A stretch of 63,948 nucleotides of DNA from Candidatus Laterigemmans baculatus (GTDB lineage Bacteria; Planctomycetota; Planctomycetia; Pirellulales; Pirellulaceae). The DNA is taken from the NCBI RefSeq assembly GCF_010367455.1, contig NZ_WRPR01000064.1, forward strand, positions 1-63,948, given 5' to 3'. Both the position numbers and the translations under genes were made by a program. The stretch's first letter is position 1, and each line of letters begins with the position of its first letter. The notes beneath the pieces were generated by a model. It was not told the DNA's origin. It made no database searches and worked only from the letters and a program-made list of their open reading frames with translations. Shown piece after piece: positions 42,037 to 49,384 of the stretch.

Positions 42037-45015
42037 GTGCTTCAGTACGAGATCAGCTTTGAGCAGCCGGCGTTTCTCCTGCTGCTGCTACTCGCGCCGC
42101 TGTTTTGGGTGGTCGCCCTCCGCAGCCGCGCGAGCCTTGGCAGACTGCGGTGGACGTTGGCCGTCGCCCTGCGGATGCTGATCTTTGCTCTGCTGGTGCT
42201 GGCGATCGCCGGCTTTCAGTGGGTCCGCCGCACCGACGATGTGACGGTGCTGTATCTGGTCGACCGATCGCTGAGCATCCCCCGAGCGTCGCTCGACCGG
42301 GCCGTCGAGTTCGTCAACGCATCGATCGCCCAGCACCGGCGCGAGGATCGGGGCGACCGGGCTGGCGTGATCTCGTTTGGCAAGCAGGCCGCCGTCGAGG
42401 TTCCGCCGCTGGCCGAGCCATTCCACCTCACCTCGCGGTTCGAGACCGAACTGGTCCTCGAGGAGACCGATCTGGCGGCGGCCCTCCGGCTGGCGCGAAG
42501 CGTGATGGCGCATCCGTCGGCTCGCCGCGTGGTGATCCTCAGCGATGGGAACGTGACCCAGGGGAATGTTCAAGGGATCGCGGCGGAACTGGTGCGCGAC
42601 GGGATCGGTGTCGACGTGGTCGCGATTCCCGGCGAGCTTCGCGCGGAAGTGGCGGTCGAGAAACTGGTCGTGCCGACCGAGGTTCGCAAAGGGGCTCCCT
42701 TCGAGATCCGCGTCGCCCTCTCACGGCAGACTCCACCGACCTCCGCCGCAGCGACTCCGACGCGTGGTTCGCTCTCGATCTATCGCCACGATCAGGACGA
42801 ACGGTTGATGATCGCCAGCCAGTCGCTGACGCTCGACTCCGAAACGCACTACCTGACGCTCCGCGACCAGTTGGAGACGCCCGGGTTCTACAGCTACGAA
42901 GCGGAGTTCACGCCGGAAGATCCGGCCGCCGACGGGTTCGTGCAAAACAATACCGCTCGCGGCTTCGCCCAGATCCGCGGTGCCGGTCGGGTGCTGTTAA
43001 TCGAAGACCACTTCAACCCGGGCAGCTTCGACGAGCTCGTTCAACTCTTGCAGCGTGAAAAGATCGAGGTCACCGTCCAGCGAACCGATCAGCTCTTCAC
43101 GTCGCTGGCCGATCTTCAGGCCTACGATCTGGTCATTCTGGCCGACGTTCCCCGCGGCAACGGCGAGCAGGACAACAGCCTCCAGTACTTCACCGATCAG
43201 CAAATCGAAATGCTGGTCCAGAACACCCGGCAGATGGGCTGCGGACTGATGATGCTCGGCGGACCGAACAGTTTTGGAGTCGGCGGTTGGTCCGACACGA
43301 AGCTCGAGGAGGCGATGCCGGTCGACTTTCAGATCAAAAATTTGAAAGTCCAAGCGGTCGGGGCGCTAGCCTTGGTGATCGATAGCTCCGGATCGATGTC
43401 GGGAGAAAAGATCCAGCTCAGCAAAGCCGCGGCGGTCGCCGCCGCCAAGTCGCTGCGGCCGCAGGACTCGATCGGCGTCTTCTCCTTCGACACCGAAGTC
43501 CACCAGATCGTGCCGATGCAGGAGGTTTCGGATCGCGGACACATCATCCCGATGATCTCCCGGCTGGCGGCCGATGGCGGCACCAACATGCAGCCCGCGA
43601 TGCAGCTCGGCTTTCGGGCGCTGGCGAATTCGAATGCCGCGACCAAGCACATGATCATCCTCAGCGACGGCCACACCCAGCCCGGCAACTTCAACGAGTT
43701 GGCGACCCAGATGCGCCAGCAGGGGATGACGGTCACTTGTGTGGCGATCGGTGACGAGGCTGATACGGGGCTGCTGAATCAGATCGCCGCGGTCGGTGGC
43801 GGCAAGTTCTACCAAGTCAATTCGCCGCGAGCGATTCCGCAGATCTTCATGCGCGAAGCCCGCCGCGTCGCCCGGCCGTTGATCTACGAGAACCAGTCGG
43901 GGATTCCGCTCGAGCTGGCCGCCGACCACGAGGTGCTGCGGGGGATCGAGCCGCCGTTCCCCCCTGTCACCGGGTACGTGATGACGACCGTCAAGCCGAC
44001 CGCGCTGGTGCAGACACCCCTCCTGGCGTCGCTTCCGAGCGGGCAAGCCAACAGCATTCTAGCGAGCTGGCAATTTGGTCTGGGGCGAAGCGTGGCGCTG
44101 ACGACCGACGTCGGCCAGCGATGGGCCAGCCGCTGGAAAGAGTGGCCCGAGCGAGACAAATTGCTCGTTCAGCTCGTCCGCTGGACGATGCGTCCCACCA
44201 ACGAAACCGATCACATCGCTGTCGATGCGCATCTGGAGGGAGACCGGATCCGGATCGTGATGAACGCGCTTGATCTGGAAGACCGGTTTATCAACTTCCT
44301 CTCCCCTCAAGTCGCGGTGGTCGGGCCTGGCATGCAGGCTTCCAGCGCAACGCTGCAGCAATCGGCTCCGGGACGCTACGTCGGGGAAGTCGAAGCGTCG
44401 GACAAGGGCACGTACTTTCTCTCGATCAGTCCAGGAGCGGGTTCCGAAACGATCCGGCTGGGAATCGACGTCAATCGCTCGGCTGAATTTCGCCCCCGAC
44501 CCGACAACCTCCAACTGCTCGGCGAGCTGGCCGCTCAGACACCCGCCGAAGGGAAAGCGGGAGACATGCTGGTCATGGAATCGGAGAGCCAGTGGGAGTC
44601 GGCCGCGGGTGCCCTCGATACCTTCCGCAGCAACCTGCGGTTCGGCATCGATACGCGCCCGGCTTGGTATATCCTGGTGGTGATCGGCTGCGTCGCGTTC
44701 TTCACCGACGTCCTCAACCGTCGCTTGCACTGGAATCCGACCCACGCTTTCCGCCGCGCCGCGAGCAGCGAGGCGCAACCGACCGCCGAAGTGCTAACGC
44801 TCGAGCGGCTGCAGCGGCTGAGGCAGACCAAATCGGCTGCCAGGGAAGCGGTCCGAGACCCGTGGGAAGAGACTTCCGCCCCGCCCGCGGCACCGTTACC
44901 CAAAAAATCGCTCGCTCCCGTCGCAGCCGGCCCCGAGCAAGCCGAGTCCTATACCGAGCGTTTGCTGAGGGCCAAACGCGAAGCCAAGCGGTCCCAGCAA
45001 TCGCATGAGAATTAA
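42037..45015 (+). CDS. Membrane protein with two VWA domains and a GATase1-like domain
   Basis: The 992-residue protein has two N-terminal membrane helices (FLLLLLLAPLFWVVAL; LRMLIFALLVLAIAGFQWV), a first VWA-like domain with degenerate metal site (LYLVDRSLSIP), a glutamine-amidotransferase-like segment (GRVLLIEDHFNPGSFDELVQ to MMLGGPNSFGVGGW), and a second VWA with an intact DSSGS MIDAS at residues 449-453 and FDTEVHQIVPM. A C-terminal helix (YILVVIGCVAFFTDVL) and charged tail follow. This is the plan of the large BatA-like membrane proteins found with MoxR/DUF58 systems; neither partner is in the window. GTG start with GGAG 10 bases upstream. The next gene overlaps its end by 11 bases. Confidence 0.88.
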   Translation: MLQYEISFEQPAFLLLLLLAPLFWVVALRSRASLGRLRWTLAVALRMLIFALLVLAIAGFQWVRRTDDVTVLYLVDRSLSIPRASLDRAVEFVNASIAQHRREDRGDRAGVISFGKQAAVEVPPLAEPFHLTSRFETELVLEETDLAAALRLARSVMAHPSARRVVILSDGNVTQGNVQGIAAELVRDGIGVDVVAIPGELRAEVAVEKLVVPTEVRKGAPFEIRVALSRQTPPTSAAATPTRGSLSIYRHDQDERLMIASQSLTLDSETHYLTLRDQLETPGFYSYEAEFTPEDPAADGFVQNNTARGFAQIRGAGRVLLIEDHFNPGSFDELVQLLQREKIEVTVQRTDQLFTSLADLQAYDLVILADVPRGNGEQDNSLQYFTDQQIEMLVQNTRQMGCGLMMLGGPNSFGVGGWSDTKLEEAMPVDFQIKNLKVQAVGALALVIDSSGSMSGEKIQLSKAAAVAAAKSLRPQDSIGVFSFDTEVHQIVPMQEVSDRGHIIPMISRLAADGGTNMQPAMQLGFRALANSNAATKHMIILSDGHTQPGNFNELATQMRQQGMTVTCVAIGDEADTGLLNQIAAVGGGKFYQVNSPRAIPQIFMREARRVARPLIYENQSGIPLELAADHEVLRGIEPPFPPVTGYVMTTVKPTALVQTPLLASLPSGQANSILASWQFGLGRSVALTTDVGQRWASRWKEWPERDKLLVQLVRWTMRPTNETDHIAVDAHLEGDRIRIVMNALDLEDRFINFLSPQVAVVGPGMQASSATLQQSAPGRYVGEVEASDKGTYFLSISPGAGSETIRLGIDVNRSAEFRPRPDNLQLLGELAAQTPAEGKAGDMLVMESESQWESAAGALDTFRSNLRFGIDTRPAWYILVVIGCVAFFTDVLNRRLHWNPTHAFRRAASSEAQPTAEVLTLERLQRLRQTKSAAREAVRDPWEETSAPPAAPLPKKSLAPVAAGPEQAESYTERLLRAKREAKRSQQSHEN

Positions 45016-46078
45016 CGCCACGGCAGTGCAGCAACCGATGACTTCCCGACTTTTCACAGCCTGTGTATGCACCCTCTTCGCGACTTGCCTCGGACCGGCG
45101 ACGGCGAACGCGGAGGAACTGCCGCCGCTGCGGGACGTCGAGGTGCAGAGCTCGCTCGACGGCCAGCCTCAACCTTGCCGGGTGTGGGCGCCGGAGGGCG
45201 CGGCAACCACGAAAACACCGCTGCTGATCTTCCTGCATTCCTGGAGCGGCGATTACCGGCAGGACAATCGCAAGTGGTTGGAGCAGGCGGTCGATCGCGA
45301 CTGGATTTACTTGCATCCCAACTTCCGCGGCCGCAACGACGACCCGCAAGCTTGCGGATCGCCGCTGGCCCGCCAAGACGTCCTCGACGCGCTCGATTGG
45401 GCGTTTGAGCATTACCAAGTCGATCCCGCACGCGTCTATCTGGCGGGAACTTCGGGTGGCGGTCACATGGCGATGCTGATGGCGGCTCGGCACGGCGAGC
45501 GGTTTTCGGCCGTCTCGGCGTGGGTCGGGATCAGCGATCTGGCTCAGTGGTATCGGTTCCACAGCCGCCCGAACAAGCTGGGGAATGCCGAGCCGGGAAA
45601 TTACGCCAAGATGGTTGCGGCTTGCTGCGGTGGCGCGCCGGGCGAGTCGGCGGCGATCGACCAGCAGTATCGTGACCGCTCGTCGATTTACTGGCTGCAG
45701 GATGCCGGCGACCTGCCACTCGACCTGAATGCCGGAGTGACCGACGGCAAAACCGGCTCGGTCCCGTTCACCCACACCTTGCGGGCGTTCAACGAAGTGG
45801 CCGCTGCGGGTGGCTATGCAACCGTCTCCAAAGCCGAGATGGACCAACTGTGGCAACACGGCCGGCTCGAGAAACCCCAGCCGCAAGACACCGCTGAAGA
45901 TGCGAGCTTCGGCCGGGCAATCCATCTGCGGCGGCACGCCGGGCCGGCCCGGGTGACGATTTTTGAAGGAGGGCACGAAGGCTTACCCATCCCCGCCTGC
46001 GACTGGCTTGAACGGCAGAGGCGAGAGGTACCGGTGCCGGCGACAAGCGAAGAGGTCCCCTCCGCCGCCGCGCGTTAG
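45005..46078 (+). CDS. Secreted alpha/beta hydrolase (esterase/peptidase S9-like)
   Basis: The 357-residue product has a signal peptide (LFTACVCTLFATCLGPATANA), then an alpha/beta-hydrolase fold: LLIFLHSWSGDYRQD, the polyhydroxybutyrate-depolymerase-like order with nucleophile Ser150 in GTSGGGH, and a late GGHEGLP with a candidate catalytic His. The Asp is not certain. Substrate unknown; feruloyl/acetyl esterase or depolymerase types fit. ATG at 45005 overlaps the stop region of the VWA gene by 11 bases; an ATG at 45038 would avoid the overlap and still keep the signal peptide. Overlap implies cotranscription with the VWA gene. Confidence 0.82.
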   Translation: MRINATAVQQPMTSRLFTACVCTLFATCLGPATANAEELPPLRDVEVQSSLDGQPQPCRVWAPEGAATTKTPLLIFLHSWSGDYRQDNRKWLEQAVDRDWIYLHPNFRGRNDDPQACGSPLARQDVLDALDWAFEHYQVDPARVYLAGTSGGGHMAMLMAARHGERFSAVSAWVGISDLAQWYRFHSRPNKLGNAEPGNYAKMVAACCGGAPGESAAIDQQYRDRSSIYWLQDAGDLPLDLNAGVTDGKTGSVPFTHTLRAFNEVAAAGGYATVSKAEMDQLWQHGRLEKPQPQDTAEDASFGRAIHLRRHAGPARVTIFEGGHEGLPIPACDWLERQRREVPVPATSEEVPSAAAR

Positions 46079-46095
46079 GCCAATGTCGTCGACGT

Positions 46096-46227
46096 TTGAG
46101 CCGCAAGGCGCTAGCCGCGGGTTCCGGAGCGCTGCCGAACGGACCGAACTCGTAATTCAACGTCGCTACAGCGCAACATGTTCCCACGGCGCGAACCGGA
46201 TCGGGCCCGAGGCTAGCGCCTACGGCT
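46096..46227. repeat. MITE-like element with TGAGCCG...GGCGCTAGCC terminal inverted repeats
   Basis: The left end (46096 on) reads TGAGCCGCAAGGCGCTAGCC; the right end (about 46208-46227) is GGCTAGCGCCTACGGCTCA, a near-perfect inverse complement. The ~132-bp element has no coding capacity and separates two convergent genes. The end motif recurs at 101-180, 35681-35776 and 63737-63818. Confidence 0.88.
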
Positions 46228-46253
46228 CAGGGACTTTGCCCGACGTCAGGGCG

Positions 46254-47360
46254 TCACACCAACTCTCGCAAGATCTCGATGCCGCGGCGGAGGGTTTCGT
46301 CGGAGGCGGCGTAGCTAATGCGGAAGTGCGTGTCTTGGCTGCTGAAGATGCCTCCGGGGATGACCAGCAGCCCGCGCGCGATGGCTCGCTCGACGAGCTC
46401 GGTTCCGGTCGTCCCTTCGGGGGCTTTGGGAAAGGCATAGAATGCGCCTCCCGGATGGACCAGTTCGTAGTAGCCGCGGAGCCCTTCGACGATCCGATCG
46501 CGTTTATCGCGGTAGGCGTCGCGGTAGGAAGACAGATCGACATCCATCGCTTCCAGGCCTGCCCACTGTGCCGGCTGCGGAGCGCAGACGAACGTGTACT
46601 GCTGGAGTTTGATCATCGTCTCGATCACTTCGGCCGGGCCGTGCACGTAGCCCACCCGCCAGCCGGTCATCGCGTGACTTTTGGAGAAGCCATCGATCAC
46701 AATCGTGCGGGGGTTGAATTTCGCTGGGGAGACGAACGGTTGGTCGTACTGGAAGGAGCTGTAGATTTCGTCCGAGACCAGGGCGATCTCGTGCCGCTCA
46801 GCCAACTCGGCCAGCCCTCGGAGCTCGTCGTCGCTGGCCACGATCCCCGTCGGGTTGGCCGGGCTGTTGACGACGATCATCTTCGTGCGGGGCGTGATCG
46901 CCGCTTCGACACGTTCCAGGTCGATGCGAAAATCGGGATAGGTCGAGATCGGTACCGGAACGCCTCCGGCCAACGCGATCAGGCTCGGGTACATCACGAA
47001 GTAGGGATCGAAGTAGATCACCTCATCGCCGGGATTGACCAACGCCATCATCGCCAGCACCAATCCGCCGCTGGTCCCGCTCGAGACGAACACCTGGCGG
47101 TCCTCGTGCCCGTAGCGAGCCTCGATCTCCGCCTGCAGCCGTTCGCGGAGCGGCGCGATGCCCTGCGTCTGCGAGTAACCGTTGCGGCCTTCGTTGATCG
47201 CCTCGATGCAGGCCTGGCGAACCCGCTCGGGAACAGCAAAATCAGGCTGCCCGATCGAGAGGTTGATCGGGTCCTTCAGCTTGGCGGCCAAATCGAACAC
47301 GCGGCGGATGCCGCTGCTGGTGAAGGCTTTGGTACGCTCGGCGATCCAGGGTCGGGGCAT
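46254..47360 (-). CDS. PLP-dependent class I/II aminotransferase
   Basis: The 368-residue enzyme has NLSIGQPDFAVPE near the start, SSGTSGGL, NSPANPTGIV (substrate and PLP region), SDEIYSSFQYD, the PLP-binding Lys227 in DGFSKSHAMTGWR and a C-terminal FRISYA with the carboxylate-binding Arg. It belongs to the aspartate-aminotransferase/AlaT-like subgroup I; substrate cannot be assigned. Length is slightly shorter than the usual 390. It starts at ATG 47360, with a repeat tract upstream. Convergent with the esterase gene across a MITE-like element. Confidence 0.9.
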   Translation of the reverse strand: MPRPWIAERTKAFTSSGIRRVFDLAAKLKDPINLSIGQPDFAVPERVRQACIEAINEGRNGYSQTQGIAPLRERLQAEIEARYGHEDRQVFVSSGTSGGLVLAMMALVNPGDEVIYFDPYFVMYPSLIALAGGVPVPISTYPDFRIDLERVEAAITPRTKMIVVNSPANPTGIVASDDELRGLAELAERHEIALVSDEIYSSFQYDQPFVSPAKFNPRTIVIDGFSKSHAMTGWRVGYVHGPAEVIETMIKLQQYTFVCAPQPAQWAGLEAMDVDLSSYRDAYRDKRDRIVEGLRGYYELVHPGGAFYAFPKAPEGTTGTELVERAIARGLLVIPGGIFSSQDTHFRISYAASDETLRRGIEILRELV

Positions 47361-47431
47361 GACGGCTCAGGTGGGTTTGAAAAAGGACATCAGGCAATTC
47401 GGGCCTGGCTCTGTCAGAAAACTTGAACGAC

Positions 47432-47472
47432 ACCCTCCCCCCGGGAGGGTCGGGCTCTCGGGCCCGGGGAGG
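47432..47472. repeat. Half copy of the ACCCTCCCCCCGGGAGGGT element
   Basis: ACCCTCCCCCCGGGAGGGT at 47432-47450 is followed by CGGGCTCTCGGGCCCGGGGAGG, the inverted right half of the 12485-12610 element. CTGTCAGAAAAC precedes it, as also before the copy at 63844. It ends just before the GTG start of the DUF4416 gene. Confidence 0.88.
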
Positions 47473-47480
47473 CTTGAATT

Positions 47481-48041
47481 GTGGCTCGGATCTGTCGTGT
47501 CGAAGCGGTGATTGCGTTTTCGGCCATCATCTCGCGGCACGAGGAGGCGATACAGTGGGCGTGCGAGCGGCTGGCCCTGCTGTGGGGACCGCTCCCGGTG
47601 GTCAGCCCGCCGATGCCGTTCGAGGCTTCCGAGTATTATGCAAACGAGATGGGATCGGGGCTGCGGAAAATCATGGTCGCTGCGGAGCGGCCGCGGGATC
47701 CGTCCGAGTTGGCCGACTGGAAAGTCGCCACCAACGCGCTGGAAGCCGACTATGCCGCTTTGAGCCCCGCGGCCGAACCACGACCGCTGAACCTCGACCC
47801 GGGCTACATCAGCCAATCGAAGCTGGTCTTGGCCACGGTCAAGGATCGCGATCATCGGTTGTATTTGCGGGAGGGGATCTTTGCCGAGGTGACGCTGCGG
47901 TACCTGCGGAGCGGCTGGACGGAAAATCCGTGGACCTACCCTGACTATCGGACCGATCCGGTAAAAACCTTCGCCAACCAAAATCGCCTGCGGCTGCGAG
48001 AATTTTTAAAGGCCGAGGACGGCTGGCGGCGGCGAGGATAG
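47481..48041 (+). CDS. DUF4416 family protein
   Basis: The 186-residue product matches DUF4416: WGPLPVVSPPMPFEASEYYANEMGSGL, ELADWKVATNALE, LNLDPGYISQSKLVLATVKD, HRLYLREGIFAEVTLRY and WTYPDYRT. The function of the family is unknown; it occurs in many bacteria with single copies. The start is taken as GTG at 47481, as the family begins close to this point; a repeat element lies immediately upstream, so its promoter may lie within or before the repeat. Confidence 0.88.
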   Translation: MARICRVEAVIAFSAIISRHEEAIQWACERLALLWGPLPVVSPPMPFEASEYYANEMGSGLRKIMVAAERPRDPSELADWKVATNALEADYAALSPAAEPRPLNLDPGYISQSKLVLATVKDRDHRLYLREGIFAEVTLRYLRSGWTENPWTYPDYRTDPVKTFANQNRLRLREFLKAEDGWRRRG

Positions 48042-48051
48042 AACCACTTCC

Positions 48052-48219
48052 TACTCAGCGAAGCGGTACTCGTACTCGAAACCGGGTGAGGGCGGGGCAG
48101 GGGAAGGGGCAGGGGCAGGAGCGAATCGAGGACGGGTGGGGTCGCCTGGGTGAAATCACGCGTGCGTTGTCGAGTACGAGTACGAGTACCGCTTCGCTGA
48201 GTACGAGTACGAGTACGAG
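48052..48219. repeat. GTACTC/GAGTAC inverted-repeat element, copy C
   Basis: The left arm (48052-48078) is TACTCAGCGAAGCGGTACTC plus one hexamer. The spacer (~92 bases) is a G/A-rich tract. The right arm (48171-48219) is CGAGTACGAG hexamers with CCGCTTCGCTGAG inside. It sits between two genes on the same strand, starting 10 bases after the DUF4416 stop. Confidence 0.92.
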
Positions 48220-48250
48220 ACAGATAGACAGACAGTAAAGGGAACTTCGC

Positions 48251-49384
48251 TTGGACGTTCAGACGGCGGTGTGGATGGTGCTGGTCACGGCGGTCCCCGC
48301 TGCGCTGATCGCTTGGGGATCGTTGTATGCGATCCGCCGTCGAGCGGATGCTTGGGGGTTGCTCGACCGCCCGGGGGCTCGCAAAGTCCACACGGTCCCG
48401 ACGCCGCTCGGCGGTGGGATCGGCATCTGGCTGGGCGTGATTGGCGTGTTCGCTTTGGGAACGGCGGCGGTCGCGGTCGCGCGGCTGCAGCCGGAGCTGT
48501 TGGCCTGGCTTCCCGAGTCGCTGCGGATTCACATTCCGGGGCTGTGGTCGCGAGTCGAAGAGCTGTGGATTCTGCTCGGAGCCGCGAGCGTGCTGGCGGT
48601 GCTGGGGCTGGCCGACGACATCCGCGGCCTGCCTTGGCAATTGCGGCTCGGCTGCCAGTTCGCGGTGGCCGCCGTCACGGTGCTGGCCTTCGGCTATGGG
48701 CTGACAGCCTTCATTCCCGTCGCGATTGTCACCAGCGGGCTCTCGATCGTGTGGATCGTGGCGATGATCAACTCGTTCAACATGCTCGACAACATGGACG
48801 GGCTGAGCGGCGGCGTGGCGGCGATCATCGCGGCGACCCTCGCAGCGGTGATGTTCCTGACTCCCGACCCGGGGAGTGGTCGCCCGCAGCTGTTCATCGC
48901 AGCGTTTTTGATGATCGTCTGCGGGGCGCTGCTCGGGTTTCTGTGGCACAATCGCCCGCCGGCGCGAATCTTCATGGGAGACGCGGGAAGTTACTTTGTC
49001 GGCTTCCTGATCGCCGTCGCGACGCTACTGGCCACTTACGCAGGCTACCAGCAGAACCGTCCCCACGCGGTGCTGGCGCCGCTGTGCGCGATGGCCGTGC
49101 CGCTGTACGACATGACGACGGTGCTGTGGATTCGGATCCGTGAGGGGCGGAGTCCGTTTGAGGCGGACAAGAGCCACTTTTCGCATCGCCTGGTCGCTCT
49201 GGGCTTGAGCAAACCGCAAGCGGTCCTGACGATCTACTTGCTGACGGGCACCTGTGCGCTGGCCGCCTTGCTGCTCGGCCGCGTCGACTCGTGGGCCGCG
49301 CTGCTCGTGCTGGGGATCGTCGGCTGCATGCTCGCCCTGACGGTTATCCTGGAATCCACCGGATGGCGGCGCGATGCCTCCTAA
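48251..49384 (+). CDS. Undecaprenyl-phosphate GlcNAc-1-phosphate transferase-like protein (WecA/MraY family)
   Basis: The 377-residue polytopic protein has the glycosyltransferase-4 motifs: RKVHTVPTPLGGGIG, LGLADDIRGLP (the DD pair), NSFNMLDNMDGLSGG (the N-x-x-N-x-x-D-G-L motif), NRPPARIFMGDAGS and the C-terminal HFSHRLVALGLS, whose HxxHRL-like signature is typical of WecA-type rather than MraY. It would load a sugar phosphate on the lipid carrier for polysaccharide synthesis. TTG start with AAGGGA about 8 bases upstream; an ATG at 48275 is a possible alternative. The next gene overlaps by 11 bases and fits the same pathway. Confidence 0.92.
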   Translation: MDVQTAVWMVLVTAVPAALIAWGSLYAIRRRADAWGLLDRPGARKVHTVPTPLGGGIGIWLGVIGVFALGTAAVAVARLQPELLAWLPESLRIHIPGLWSRVEELWILLGAASVLAVLGLADDIRGLPWQLRLGCQFAVAAVTVLAFGYGLTAFIPVAIVTSGLSIVWIVAMINSFNMLDNMDGLSGGVAAIIAATLAAVMFLTPDPGSGRPQLFIAAFLMIVCGALLGFLWHNRPPARIFMGDAGSYFVGFLIAVATLLATYAGYQQNRPHAVLAPLCAMAVPLYDMTTVLWIRIREGRSPFEADKSHFSHRLVALGLSKPQAVLTIYLLTGTCALAALLLGRVDSWAALLVLGIVGCMLALTVILESTGWRRDAS

